Source: Thermoflexus sp. (GTDB lineage: Bacteria; Chloroflexota; Anaerolineae; Thermoflexales; Thermoflexaceae). From it: DNA of 38,587 bases. Shown here piece by piece: positions 7,814-17,182 of this stretch. The notes beneath the pieces were generated by a model that saw only the letters and a program-made list of their open reading frames with translations, was not told the origin of the DNA and searched no databases. Both the position numbers and the translations under genes were made by a program. The first letter of the stretch is position 1. Every line of letters begins with the position of its first letter. Where the stretch lies: contig NZ_DAOUCJ010000054.1 in the NCBI RefSeq assembly GCF_034432235.1, forward strand, positions 1 to 38,587. Direction: 5' to 3'.

Positions 7814-8446
7814 TTAACCTCCCGACTCGGTCTGTCGGATCACATCCCAGCATTCGACAACGGAAGGAAGAGGCTCCCGCCACAACCACTCCGCCCGGAT
7901 CCGGAACCCCGGCACAGCCTCCGATGTTACCCAACCTTCGGATACTCGCTCTGTCCGATAAGAGTCGCCCTGCCGCTCCACCATCACCACCCGCGCTTCC
8001 TCATCCACCCACCAGATCTCCCGGACCCCCGCCTCCCGATACGCTATACGCTTCTCCCCCAGATCATAATCCCGGGTGGACTCGGAAAGGATCTCCACCG
8101 CCAGGAGAGGAGGCCCCATTACTTTTTTCTGCACAATAGGGGTTCCGGACGAGATCACCATGATGTCCGGTGAAAACTGGCGAGAGCCGGCCTGGAACAG
8201 AGCATTGCTCCCCACCACACGGCCGATCCCATGGGCTTCCACATAAAGGCGTAGCAGGGTCAGCAGAAAGGCCTGGCGATCCTCATGAGAGAAACTGGCC
8301 GGGGAATGCACAATCACCACCCCATCGATGTATTCGGCTTTGAGATCTTCGCCCACCAGCGCATCAAACTCCGCCTCGCTCACTCCATACAGGCGGAGAA
8401 GATAAGGATAATCGCTATGCACCTCCAGAGGACGAAGAACATGCAT
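7814..8446 (-). CDS. Uma2-family (DUF820) putative endonuclease, copy 1
   Basis: Protein of 210 aa in the Uma2/DUF820 family, whose fold belongs to the PD-(D/E)XK nuclease superfamily. Candidate active-site residues are visible: the Asp in SPDIMV, the Glu in VEILSES and the Lys in DLGEK. Such genes are abundant in Chloroflexi and cyanobacteria, often in multiple copies, and their role is not established. It lies between atpA and atpG, 3 bp after copy 2 and 4 bp before atpG, within an otherwise standard F1 operon. Its C-terminal third is nearly identical to copy 2, whereas the N-terminal half is clearly more diverged. Confidence 0.88.
   Translation of the reverse strand: MHVLRPLEVHSDYPYLLRLYGVSEAEFDALVGEDLKAEYIDGVVIVHSPASFSHEDRQAFLLTLLRLYVEAHGIGRVVGSNALFQAGSRQFSPDIMVISSGTPIVQKKVMGPPLLAVEILSESTRDYDLGEKRIAYREAGVREIWWVDEEARVVMVERQGDSYRTERVSEGWVTSEAVPGFRIRAEWLWREPLPSVVECWDVIRQTESGG
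7880..8098. repeat. Direct repeat, unit 1 (3' part of Uma2 copy 1)
   Basis: This block of about 219 bp aligns without gaps to 8504-8722 (offset 624) with about 21 mismatches by eye, including identical runs of about 40 bp. Outside the block the two genes are much less similar. Confidence 0.85.
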
Positions 8447-8449
8447 GGT

Positions 8450-9082
8450 TCACGCCCCGCGTATCGCTTCCCAGCATCGGATAACCGGAGGAGCAGACTC
8501 ATGCCACAACCACTCCGCCCGGATCCGAAACCCCGGCACGGCCTCCGACATCACCCAGCCTTCGGACACCCGCTCCGTCCGATAAGAGTCGCCCTGCCGC
8601 TCCACCATCACCACCCGCGCTTTCTCATCCACCCACCAGATCTCCCGGACCCCCGCCTCCCGATACGCGGCCCGCTTCTCCCCCAGATCGTAATCCCGCG
8701 TGGATTCCGATAGGACCTCCATCACGAGGTCTGGGGGGCCCTCGATTTCTTTTGAAGTGACCCTCGTCGTGTCTCCCACCACCATGATATCCGGCGCGAA
8801 CCGACGGGAGCCGACGCGGAACAGGGCGTTACCGCCGAGGACGATCCCCCTACCCTGCTCGCTTACATAGAGGTTCAACAATGTGAGCAGAAAAGCTACC
8901 CGCCATTCGTGACTTACGGAAGCTGGCGAATGCACAATCATCACCCCGTCCACGTATTCGGCTTTAAGATCCTCATTGCCCAGCGCATCAAATTCGGCTT
9001 CGCTGATCCCATACAGGCGAAGCAGATAAGGATGAAAGGGCTCAATTTCCACCTGAACCCGTGCCTCCGGAACAGCCGCCAT
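8450..9082 (-). CDS. Uma2-family (DUF820) putative endonuclease, copy 2
   Basis: This 210-aa paralogue of the adjacent Uma2 gene is equal in length and has the same motifs (APDIMV, MEVLSES, DLGEK). The ATG at 9082 is preferred because GGGGGTGAGG lies just upstream; an in-frame GTG at 9091 sits inside that site. The gene begins about 15 bp after the atpA stop, so it is the second gene of the F1 operon. The two copies probably arose by tandem duplication, followed by divergence of the N-terminal half and homogenisation of the C-terminal part. Whether either is active as a nuclease is unknown. Confidence 0.87.
   Translation of the reverse strand: MAAVPEARVQVEIEPFHPYLLRLYGISEAEFDALGNEDLKAEYVDGVMIVHSPASVSHEWRVAFLLTLLNLYVSEQGRGIVLGGNALFRVGSRRFAPDIMVVGDTTRVTSKEIEGPPDLVMEVLSESTRDYDLGEKRAAYREAGVREIWWVDEKARVVMVERQGDSYRTERVSEGWVMSEAVPGFRIRAEWLWHESAPPVIRCWEAIRGA
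8504..8722. repeat. Direct repeat, unit 2 (3' part of Uma2 copy 2)
   Basis: Partner of the repeat at 7880-8098. Recombination between the two would delete 624 bp and fuse the two Uma2 genes in frame (624 is a multiple of 3). Confidence 0.85.
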
Positions 9083-9097
9083 GCCCCTCACCCCCGA

Positions 9098-10789
9098 TCA
9101 TCCCGCCAGCCAGCCGCGGTTGAACTCCTCAATCGCCCGGCGCAGCTTTTCTTCTGTCTCCTTTGTGATCTCCTTCCGCTCGGCGATATCCCGACCGACC
9201 TCGGGGTAGTTCGTGGCCATGAAGCGCAGGAACTCCTTCTCCCACTGACGCACTTTCTCCACCGGGATCGGATCCAGATATCCGTTGGTCCCGGCGAAAA
9301 TCACCATCACCTGCTCTTCCAGAGGCATCGGCTCATACTGAGGCTGCTTCAGAACCTCTGTCAGCCGCTTGCCCCGCTCGATGATGGCCAGGGTGGTCTT
9401 ATCGAGATCCGACCCGAACTGCACGAAGGCAGCCAGCTCCCGGAACTGGGCCATCTCCAGGCGCAGCCGCCCAGCCACCTGCTTCATGGCCTTCGTCTGG
9501 GCGGCGCCCCCCACCCGGGAGACGGAGATCCCCACGTTAATCGCCGGGCGAATGCCCGCATTGAAGAGATCGGTCTCCAGATAGATCTGGCCGTCCGTAA
9601 TGGAGATCACGTTGGTCGGGATGTAGGCCGAGACATCCCCCAGTTGCGTCTCCACGATCGGCAGCGCCGTGAGGCTTCCGCCCGATCCCCTGACCTTCAG
9701 GATCTTCAGGTTTTCTTTATCCGGGCGCGCCTCCAGAGCTTTCATGGCCTCTTTGTAACCCAGGGGGCCGGTATACACCTTCCCATCGACTCCCTCTTTG
9801 GTGTCCTCTGGCGCATCCTTGGGGACAATGATGTATTTGTTCGCCAGACGGGCTGCGCGCTCCAGCAGGCGGGAGTGAAGGTAGAAGATATCGCCGGGAT
9901 AAGCCTCCCGGCCCGGCGGACGCCGGAGCAGCAAAGAGACCTGGCGATAGGCCCAGGCATGCTTAGTGAGATCATCGTAGACAATGAGCGCATCATTGAC
10001 CAGCTGCCCATCCACGATCACCCCGTTCTCCATCACCTCCTCACCCATCGCACAACCTGCATAGGGCGCAATATATTGCAGCGCCGCAGGGTCGGAGGCA
10101 GTAGCGGCCACCACAATGGTGTAATCCATCGCGCCGTAGCGCTCCAGGGTGGCCACCAGACGGGCGACCTGGGCCCGCTTCTGGCCGATCGCCACGTAAA
10201 TGCAAACCATCCCCTTCCCTTTCTGGTTGATAATCGTATCCACCGCGATAGCCGTCTTCCCGGTCTGGCGGTCCCCAATGATCAGCTCTCGCTGGCCACG
10301 GCCGATGGGGATCATGGCATCGATCGCCTTGATGCCCGTCTGGACCGGCGTATCCACATCCTGGCGCTTAGTCACCCCCGGAGCGATCCGCTCGATCGGC
10401 CGGTAACGATCCGTCACAATCGGCCCCTTGCCATCCAGCGGGCGCCCCAGGGGATCGACCACACGGCCCAGCAGCGCCTGGCCCACCGGCACGGAGGCGA
10501 TCCGGCCGGTTCCGCGGACCTTCATCCCCTGACGGATCCCGCTGAAATCCCCCAGGATGATCACACCGACATTGTCCCGCTCCAGGTTGAAGGCGATCCC
10601 CATCACCCCGTTCTCGAATTCCACCAGCTCGCTGGCCATCACGTTGCGGAGGCCCGAACACCGGGCGATCCCATCCCCGGCTTCGATCACCTCGCCGATT
10701 TCGGCGACCTCCACTTCAGGGGTATAGGCCTCGATTCGTTGCTGCAGCGAAGCGATCAACTCCTGCCAGGCGTCTGTTCGATCAGCCAT
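9098..10789 (-). CDS. atpA: F1 ATP synthase alpha subunit with insertion
   Basis: AtpA (563 aa) is the non-catalytic nucleotide-binding subunit of F1. Walker A is GDRQTGKT (172-179), and PPGREAYPGD (291-300) and SAYIPTNVISITDGQ are intact. It is about 50 residues longer than common alphas (about 505-515 aa). Most of the excess is an insertion at about residues 316-368, between LERAARL and GSLTALP, where E. coli or Bacillus alphas have about ten residues; a smaller insertion is at about 256-262. The start at 10789 has GAGGTGGG a few bases upstream; the longer in-frame start at 10822 adds non-conserved residues. It is the first gene of the F1 operon, with its own promoter candidate just upstream. 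Confidence 0.96.
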   Translation of the reverse strand: MADRTDAWQELIASLQQRIEAYTPEVEVAEIGEVIEAGDGIARCSGLRNVMASELVEFENGVMGIAFNLERDNVGVIILGDFSGIRQGMKVRGTGRIASVPVGQALLGRVVDPLGRPLDGKGPIVTDRYRPIERIAPGVTKRQDVDTPVQTGIKAIDAMIPIGRGQRELIIGDRQTGKTAIAVDTIINQKGKGMVCIYVAIGQKRAQVARLVATLERYGAMDYTIVVAATASDPAALQYIAPYAGCAMGEEVMENGVIVDGQLVNDALIVYDDLTKHAWAYRQVSLLLRRPPGREAYPGDIFYLHSRLLERAARLANKYIIVPKDAPEDTKEGVDGKVYTGPLGYKEAMKALEARPDKENLKILKVRGSGGSLTALPIVETQLGDVSAYIPTNVISITDGQIYLETDLFNAGIRPAINVGISVSRVGGAAQTKAMKQVAGRLRLEMAQFRELAAFVQFGSDLDKTTLAIIERGKRLTEVLKQPQYEPMPLEEQVMVIFAGTNGYLDPIPVEKVRQWEKEFLRFMATNYPEVGRDIAERKEITKETEEKLRRAIEEFNRGWLAG

Positions 10790-10858
10790 CGCCCACCTCG
10801 CATCCATGGGATACGGGAACACAAACCCAGCTTGTTATGTGAAAGGGGTCACGGAGAT

Positions 10859-10900
10859 ATTATAACCCAGGCGATTCATCGGTGAGGAGGACAGCTGTCC
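10859..10900 (-). promoter_or_regulatory. Candidate promoter of the F1 operon with upstream palindrome
   Basis: A perfect TATAAT (10859-10864, - strand) lies about 70 bp upstream of the atpA start. No convincing -35 is seen at 16-18 bp. A 12-bp perfect palindrome GGACAGCTGTCC (10889-10900) lies 24 bp further upstream and could be an activator site. The -10 is good; the rest is inference. Confidence 0.45.
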
Positions 10901-10937
10901 ACAAATCGGGATTCTTAAAGTTATCAGAACATCTCCC

Positions 10938-12002
10938 TCACGGCCTCAGACGGGCAACCGTCTCCGCGTCCAGGCGCTGCACCAGGGCGGTCACCAGCGC
11001 GATAGCCCGCTCGATGTCATCCCGATGGACAATAGCGCCATGGCTGTGGATGTGTCGTGCCGGGACGCCGATCACCAGGGTCGGAACCCCACCTTTATGA
11101 AGGTGGATCACCCCGCCGTCGGTAGCTCCGCCCTCGATCACCGAGAACTGAACAGGGATCCCCATGGATTGAGCGGTCTCCACGGCGAGATCTCGCAACC
11201 GGAGGTTCGGGATCATCCGGGCATCATAGACAACGATCGTGGGCCCTCCCCCGAGCTTCACCGGCGATTCCTCCGGCTTGATCCCGGGCACATCCCCCGC
11301 AATATCCGATTCCAGGATCAGCGCGACCTCCGGGTTGACTTTCTCAACACTGGTAGCCGCCCCCCGCAGGCCGACCTCTTCCTGAACGGTCGCCACCCCA
11401 TACACCGTATTGGGGTGGCCCTCCCGGGCCAGACGTCGCAGGACCTCCACCAGCACAGCACAGCCCACCCGATCATCGAACGCTTTCGCCAGATAGGTCC
11501 GGCCGCTGGCCAGCACCTGGAAAGGCGCGAGGGGGACGATGGGATCGCCCACCCGCACGCCCGCCTCTTCCACTTCTTTTGCGGAGGTCGCGCCGATATC
11601 GATATACATATCCTTCTTCTCAACGACTTTCTTTCGCTCGTCCGGAGGAAGCAGGTGAGGCGGCTTGGCGCCGATCACCCCGATCACATCTCCCTTGTAG
11701 GTTTTAATGACCACGCGCTGGCCCAGAAGAACCTGGTCGAACCAGCCTCCCAGGGGGGTAAAACGAATGAAGCCTTCGGGGGTGATGTGCTTGACCATGA
11801 AACCGATTTCATCCATGTGCGCAGCAAGCATCACCCGGGGCCCGTTCTCCCCCTGCCGACAGATCAAACTGCCGATATTGTCCTGTTCCACCTCCCCCAG
11901 GTCCTCCAGAAGCCCACGCATCACCTCTCGAATTTCGGTCTCATAGCCGGGAACGCCGTGAGCTTCCGTCAGAGTTTTGAGGAGCATGGCAAGTTCATCC
12001 AT
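10938..12002 (-). CDS. M42 family metallopeptidase (glutamyl aminopeptidase / TET-like)
   Basis: This 354-aa cytoplasmic di-zinc aminopeptidase belongs to family M42, which forms large tetrahedral complexes that trim peptides. Metal and catalytic residues are recognisable: H62 and D64 (AAHMDEIG), the FDDR aspartate near 176, E208/E209 (VQEEVG), D233 (LESDIAG) and H319 (ARHIHSH). The start at 12002 has GGAGG about 8 bp upstream. It is separated by about 100 bp from the ABC ATPase gene before it and by the promoter region of atpA after it. Members of this family are often annotated as endoglucanase or cellulase, but the sequence supports a peptidase. Substrate preference cannot be read from the sequence. 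Confidence 0.93.
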   Translation of the reverse strand: MDELAMLLKTLTEAHGVPGYETEIREVMRGLLEDLGEVEQDNIGSLICRQGENGPRVMLAAHMDEIGFMVKHITPEGFIRFTPLGGWFDQVLLGQRVVIKTYKGDVIGVIGAKPPHLLPPDERKKVVEKKDMYIDIGATSAKEVEEAGVRVGDPIVPLAPFQVLASGRTYLAKAFDDRVGCAVLVEVLRRLAREGHPNTVYGVATVQEEVGLRGAATSVEKVNPEVALILESDIAGDVPGIKPEESPVKLGGGPTIVVYDARMIPNLRLRDLAVETAQSMGIPVQFSVIEGGATDGGVIHLHKGGVPTLVIGVPARHIHSHGAIVHRDDIERAIALVTALVQRLDAETVARLRP

Positions 12003-12099
12003 GGGTTCAACCTCCTGAAAAGAGCTCCTGGAAACGGGCTAGCCCCAAAACGGATTCTCCCTGGGTCTCAGGAGGCTTGAGTTCGGCCATGCAATCCCT

Positions 12100-13341
12100 T
12101 CAACAGGAGAGCGCCGCATGGGGAACCGATAGCGGTTCGTGAGCCCATCGCCCGTTCATGGCCATCAGCCCGTAACGCTCCGGATGCCGCCCGCGAACCA
12201 CCCGGAACATGTAAGCGCGATCGTGGTAATCGAAGATCTCCACCTCCCGCTCATCCGTCGCGGATACGGAGACCAGATAAGTCCCTTCCAGAAGAGGAAG
12301 GGAGGGAATCGTGTAGATGAGCTCTCCCTCTCCATCCACCCAGGGGATCTCCAGGCCGGAGAACGCCGTATTGGGACCACAGATGTGAACCCCATCGTGG
12401 CGGTGAATCGCCAGACCGAAAACTGGCCTCTCGATCCGTTCTAAGGCTCGATAACGCAGATGGATGTGCACCGTTTCACCGGTTTCAAACTGATAGCGTT
12501 CCATCCCGGTCGAATCCGTGAGATAAACGCGCTCAATCTGCAGACGACCGCTTCCCCAGCGAGGGATGGCGGCTTGCTGATTCGGCATGGCCAGGGACCG
12601 CTCATCCCGGCGGTGCACATGATCCAGATAGGCCTGCACAACCCCTGCAGGTGCCCCTTCCATCCGAACCCGGCCGTGATCGAACCATAACACGCGATGG
12701 CAAAGACGTTGAACCGCGTTCAGATCGTGGGAAACCAGAAGGATCGTCACTCCCGAACGCTGGAGGGCGAACAAATGCTCCAGACACTTCTGCTGGAACG
12801 CCGCATCGCCAACAGCCAGCACCTCATCCACCAGCAGGATCTCCGCATCCAGATACACCGAGACCGCAAAGGCCAGGCGAACATACATCCCAGATGAGTA
12901 GTGCTTCACCGGGACATCGATGTAATCCTCCAGCTCGGCGAAGGCCACAATGGCATCCAGACGGCGGGCCATCTCGCGACGGGGAATGCCTAGGAAAGCC
13001 CCGCTCAAAAAGACGTTCTCCCGCCCGGTCAGCTCGGGATGGAAGCCCACCCCCAGTTCAAGCAGAGCCGCCACACGACCCCGGACCTCCACCCGGCCTG
13101 AGGTCGGCTCCAGAACGCGGGCGGCCAGCTTGAGGACCGTGCTCTTGCCCGCTCCGTTCGGCCCGATGAGGCCCACGGTTTCCCCAGGCTGAACTTCGAA
13201 GGAAACATCCCGCAAGGCCCAGAAGGTCTCAGCAGGCTGACGCCGCCAGAGCCTCCAGCTTTCAACAAAGAGCTCATGGAAAGAACGAGGGCGCTGGCGG
13301 TGCATATGAAAGCGCTTCGAAACCCGATCGAAACGAATCAT
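12100..13341 (-). CDS. Wzt/TagH-type ABC transporter ATP-binding protein
   Basis: ATPase (413 aa) of the ABC-2 polysaccharide export class. The nucleotide-binding domain fills residues 1-240: Walker A GPNGAGKST (60-68), signature SSGMY (149-153), Walker B ILLVDE (168-173) and switch His205. Residues from about 255 to 400 form a separate beta-rich domain like Wzt_C, which in O-antigen exporters binds the sugar cap of the polysaccharide to be moved. No Wzm/TagG permease is adjacent, so its partner must be encoded elsewhere. It starts 59 bp after the sucD stop and may share that transcript. The ribosome site is weak (AAGGGA touching the ATG). Substrate is probably a surface polysaccharide or glycolipid. 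Confidence 0.9.
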   Translation of the reverse strand: MIRFDRVSKRFHMHRQRPRSFHELFVESWRLWRRQPAETFWALRDVSFEVQPGETVGLIGPNGAGKSTVLKLAARVLEPTSGRVEVRGRVAALLELGVGFHPELTGRENVFLSGAFLGIPRREMARRLDAIVAFAELEDYIDVPVKHYSSGMYVRLAFAVSVYLDAEILLVDEVLAVGDAAFQQKCLEHLFALQRSGVTILLVSHDLNAVQRLCHRVLWFDHGRVRMEGAPAGVVQAYLDHVHRRDERSLAMPNQQAAIPRWGSGRLQIERVYLTDSTGMERYQFETGETVHIHLRYRALERIERPVFGLAIHRHDGVHICGPNTAFSGLEIPWVDGEGELIYTIPSLPLLEGTYLVSVSATDEREVEIFDYHDRAYMFRVVRGRHPERYGLMAMNGRWAHEPLSVPHAALSC

Positions 13342-13400
13342 TCCCTTGTGAGCCCCTATCTTTAGATCCGATGAAATTCTATATCGTTGGGCTCCGCCTC

Positions 13401-14279
13401 TTATGCCCGCACTCCCAGACGGGCAGCGACGATCTCCGCGATCTCCTCCGGGTGACGGGCGACTGGGATGCCCACGCTCTCCAGTTTGGCAATCTTCTCC
13501 GTCGCAGAACCCGTTCCCCCTTCGATGATCGCACCGGCGTGGCCCATCCGCTTGCCCGGTGGCGCCGTCCGCCCGGCGATGAAGGCGGTCACCGGCTTGC
13601 TCATGCGGGTGGCGATGAAATCCGCCGCCCGTTCCTCTTCCGCGCCACCGATCTCTCCAATCAACACCACGTGCTCTGTCTGCGGATCCTCCTCAAACAT
13701 CGCCAGGATCTCCACGAAGTTGGTCCCGGGGATGGGATCCCCTCCAATCCCCACACAGGTGCTCTGGCCGATCCCGCGCTGGCTCAGGGCAGCGATCACC
13801 TCATAGGTCAGGGTCCCGGATCGGGAGACGATCCCAACCGGCCCGGGTCGAGTGATGTGCCCGGGAATGATCCCCACCTTGCATTCCCCGGGAGTGATAA
13901 GGCCCGGCCCGTTGGGCCCGACCAGACGCACTCCCTTGCGGTCTAAGTAAGCGCGGACCCGGATCATGTCCTGCACCGGGATACCCTCTGTGATACAAAC
14001 GATCAAGGGGATGCCCGCATCGGCGGCCTCCAGAATGGCATCGGGGGCGGAGCGAGCGGGGACAAAGATCACTGAGCAATTGGCTCCCGTGGCTTCCACA
14101 GCCTCCTTCACGGTATCGAAAACCGGAATCCCCAGAACCCACTGCCCGCCCTTGCCCGGAGTAACGCCGGCCACTACCTGGGTGCCGTATTCTCGCATTT
14201 GCTGGGTATGAAACTGGCCTTCCCGACCGGTGATCCCCTGCACGACCACGCGGGTGTTCCGGTTGATCAGAATGCTCAT
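13401..14279 (-). CDS. sucD: Succinyl-CoA ligase, alpha subunit
   Basis: SucD (292 aa) forms, with SucC, the TCA-cycle enzyme that converts succinyl-CoA to succinate with formation of ATP or GTP. The CoA-binding N-terminal domain is followed by the ligase domain carrying the phosphorylated histidine H247 (MGHAGAI). The loop usually written GPNCPG reads GPNGPG here (121-126), so the Cys next to the CoA/phosphate site in E. coli (C123) is Gly. The start has GGAGGAG 8 bp upstream. It is normally adjacent to sucC, but here a HEPN-MNT gene pair separates the two. Confidence 0.96.
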   Translation of the reverse strand: MSILINRNTRVVVQGITGREGQFHTQQMREYGTQVVAGVTPGKGGQWVLGIPVFDTVKEAVEATGANCSVIFVPARSAPDAILEAADAGIPLIVCITEGIPVQDMIRVRAYLDRKGVRLVGPNGPGLITPGECKVGIIPGHITRPGPVGIVSRSGTLTYEVIAALSQRGIGQSTCVGIGGDPIPGTNFVEILAMFEEDPQTEHVVLIGEIGGAEEERAADFIATRMSKPVTAFIAGRTAPPGKRMGHAGAIIEGGTGSATEKIAKLESVGIPVARHPEEIAEIVAARLGVRA

Positions 14280-14355
14280 GGGACTCGCTCCTCCATGAGA
14301 GAAGGATCAACATCAACCCTCCGTCCTGCCGCTAGGCGATGGGGAAGGACACCCC

Positions 14356-14724
14356 TCAGGAATCCTCCCGTGGAAGGCCCGAACGTTCCCAGATCCTCCG
14401 GCCTTCACGCATCGCGACCCAGACCACAGATCCAGGCTGTTGGGATAGATCCCGGGCCTCCTCTTCTGTGTAAACAAATATCTCCAGAGGCAGTCCGCTG
14501 CGAAGAGGTGTATATCGCATGGCTCGCTCAAAGAAGGGCTCGGGGGCCTCCCGCACGATCACCAGCAAGTCGATATCGCTTCCGGGCCCCTCCTCGCCGC
14601 GAGCATAGGAGCCGAAGAGCCACACCTCCCGCACCTCTGAAGCCGGCTCGATCACCTCCTGAAGCCATCGCCGCAGGCCCGCCCACACTCGTTCTCGATC
14701 AACCTTCCATATCCGAACGGACAT
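14356..14724 (-). CDS. MNT-type minimal nucleotidyltransferase (antitoxin-like), pair with HEPN
   Basis: Minimal nucleotidyltransferase of 122 aa. The fold signature GSYARG (38-43) followed by SDID (49-52) gives the metal-binding aspartates. In HEPN-MNT modules the nucleotidyltransferase usually acts as the antitoxin, in studied cases by AMPylating the HEPN RNase. The start at 14724 was chosen because the preceding HEPN frame ends at 14699, giving a 26-base overlap; longer in-frame extensions overlap the HEPN gene further. It ends 76 bp before sucD, whose own ribosome site is good. Confidence 0.86.
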   Translation of the reverse strand: MSVRIWKVDRERVWAGLRRWLQEVIEPASEVREVWLFGSYARGEEGPGSDIDLLVIVREAPEPFFERAMRYTPLRSGLPLEIFVYTEEEARDLSQQPGSVVWVAMREGRRIWERSGLPREDS

Positions 14725-15082
14725 AATCCAAAATCTCCTCTGCGAACCGGATGGCCTCGAGGGCCTCCCGACGGGTGTAAAGCTCGAAGGGAGCGCCAGC
14801 AGGATGGGCATTGGGATAACGGGGGCCGATATAATACTTGTCGAGAATACGGGCGGCTTGCAGGAGATCCTCTGGGATCGCTTCGCCGATCTGTTCCAGC
14901 AGCAGCCGGACGGAATGGCCCCAGGCGATTTGATTCCGCTTCAGATAAAGGGCCTGGAGGGCTTTTTCCGGCGCCTGATGGGCGGCGAAGCATGCCCATT
15001 CGTAATCTTCCAGCCGCAAGCTTTCCTGAGCGTGGCGCAAATCCGCCTGGGCCTGCTTCCACCAATCCCGCCAGCGGTTCAT
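14699..15082 (-). CDS. HEPN-domain protein (toxin-like), pair with MNT
   Basis: All-helical HEPN-domain protein of 127 aa. The segment CFAAHQAPEKALQALYL (31-47) is the typical HEPN helix, and YYIGPRYPN (83-91) is a common HEPN signature. R49 and H56 are spaced as Rx6H, compatible with the RX4-6H RNase motif, although catalysis is not certain. It begins 21 bp after the sucC stop with AGGGAG near the start, and overlaps the following MNT gene by 26 bases. The order HEPN then MNT is the opposite of the other pair at 16258-17150. Confidence 0.86.
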   Translation of the reverse strand: MNRWRDWWKQAQADLRHAQESLRLEDYEWACFAAHQAPEKALQALYLKRNQIAWGHSVRLLLEQIGEAIPEDLLQAARILDKYYIGPRYPNAHPAGAPFELYTRREALEAIRFAEEILDYVRSDMEG

Positions 15083-15103
15083 TCGGACTCCCTCGCCTTG
15101 AGC

Positions 15104-16257
<1,154 letters not shown>

Positions 16258-16261
<4 letters not shown>

Positions 16262-16767
16262 TGTGCCTCCCTCTCCATCGAGCTGTGAGCCCCTCGATCC
16301 AGACGACCCAGGAACCCCTGAAATGCGCGAAGATCACGGGACACCTGATCGAAGCAAGCGGGAAGACGCTGCGCCAGCTCCCTCAGGCGAGCCCGATCGA
16401 ACACAAAGGTGTAGACGTTCCGAACCACGTGGCGAAATCGACGGTATTCATCGAGACAGTCTCGTGTGCTTCGCTGGAGCACCGCCGGCCGAAGGGATGG
16501 GATCTCCACACTTACCTGGCGAAGAAGATCCTCATGCCAGTGAGGCCCACCCGGCACCGCCTGATCGATCGCCCGAGCGATATCATAGAGGATACGCTCC
16601 ACGCCGGAATAGAATCCATGCAGGTTGAGGGCGATGGCATCCCAGAAAGCCTCCTCATCAGAGCGAAGGGCCTGCTCCAGAAAGCGGGTCGTCCGCTCCA
16701 CGACCCGACGCAGATCCTCGAGCTCTCCCTCGATCCGGCCGATCAGCAGCTGCACCTCGGGCCTCAC
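16258..16767 (-). CDS. HepT-like HEPN protein (toxin-like), pair with MNT
   Basis: Helical protein of 169 aa resembling the HepT-like ribonuclease family of nucleotidyltransferase partners. The N-terminal half has the family segment NLHGFYSGVERIL (48-60). The region corresponding to the RX4HXY catalytic motif reads R112-H-V-V-R-N117-V-Y119, with Asn in place of the expected His. It overlaps the upstream MNT gene by ATGA and sucC by ATGA, forming a tight MNT-HepT-sucC unit. A toxin role is inferred from the family and the pairing; the substitution leaves RNase activity doubtful. Confidence 0.8.
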
Positions 16768-17150
16768 AGATCCACCCCCTCCTCTTCGATCCGGCGAAGC
16801 AGCCGGGGCGCGTCCTGGATCTCCTCGATGGGAACCAAGTCCACACGGAAATCGGGGGCCAGCTCCGCCAGGGCCGCCTCCGCTTCGCTCAGGCGCTCGG
16901 GCGGGATGCCCTCCACCGCCAGATCGATATCCGAACCCTCATGGAACCATGGGGTGGACAGCGATCCGAAGACCCGCACCCGGCGGGCGCCGAAGCGTTC
17001 CCTCAGCAACCGGGCGGCCGCACGGGCTATCCCCCAGGCCCGCTCCTGACGCTGCGCCCGCCGGGCTTCCTCCTCCGCCCAGCGCCGCCGCCAGGCCTCC
17101 CGATAGGCCTCGATCTCCTCCGGAGTGAGATCCGCCGCAGTTTTCGGCAT
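16764..17150 (-). CDS. MNT-type nucleotidyltransferase (antitoxin-like)
   Basis: Nucleotidyltransferase-domain protein of 128 aa. The first 50 residues form a charged helix rich in Arg, Glu and Ala; the catalytic fold follows with FGSLSTPWFHEGSDIDLAV (GS at 62-63, SDID at 73-76). Its stop overlaps the HepT-like start by ATGA. It is the first gene of the sucC transcript, with AGGGGA before the ATG and a promoter candidate 33 bp upstream. The predicted role is antitoxin of the MNT-HepT module; the long helical N-terminal part is not typical of the shortest MNT proteins. Confidence 0.84.
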   Translation of the reverse strand: MPKTAADLTPEEIEAYREAWRRRWAEEEARRAQRQERAWGIARAAARLLRERFGARRVRVFGSLSTPWFHEGSDIDLAVEGIPPERLSEAEAALAELAPDFRVDLVPIEEIQDAPRLLRRIEEEGVDL

Positions 17151-17182
17151 GCGCCGTCCCCTGGAAGAAGCATCCGAACCCG

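Noticed and set aside
8911..9082. GTG start for Uma2 copy 2 at 9091
   Set aside because: The GTG lies inside the ribosome-binding sequence for the ATG at 9082, and both paralogues become equal in length with the ATG.
8909..10885. Open frame of 658 codons on the + strand
   Set aside because: It is antisense to atpA and the second Uma2 gene; the composition is that of a shadow frame and no domain is recognisable.
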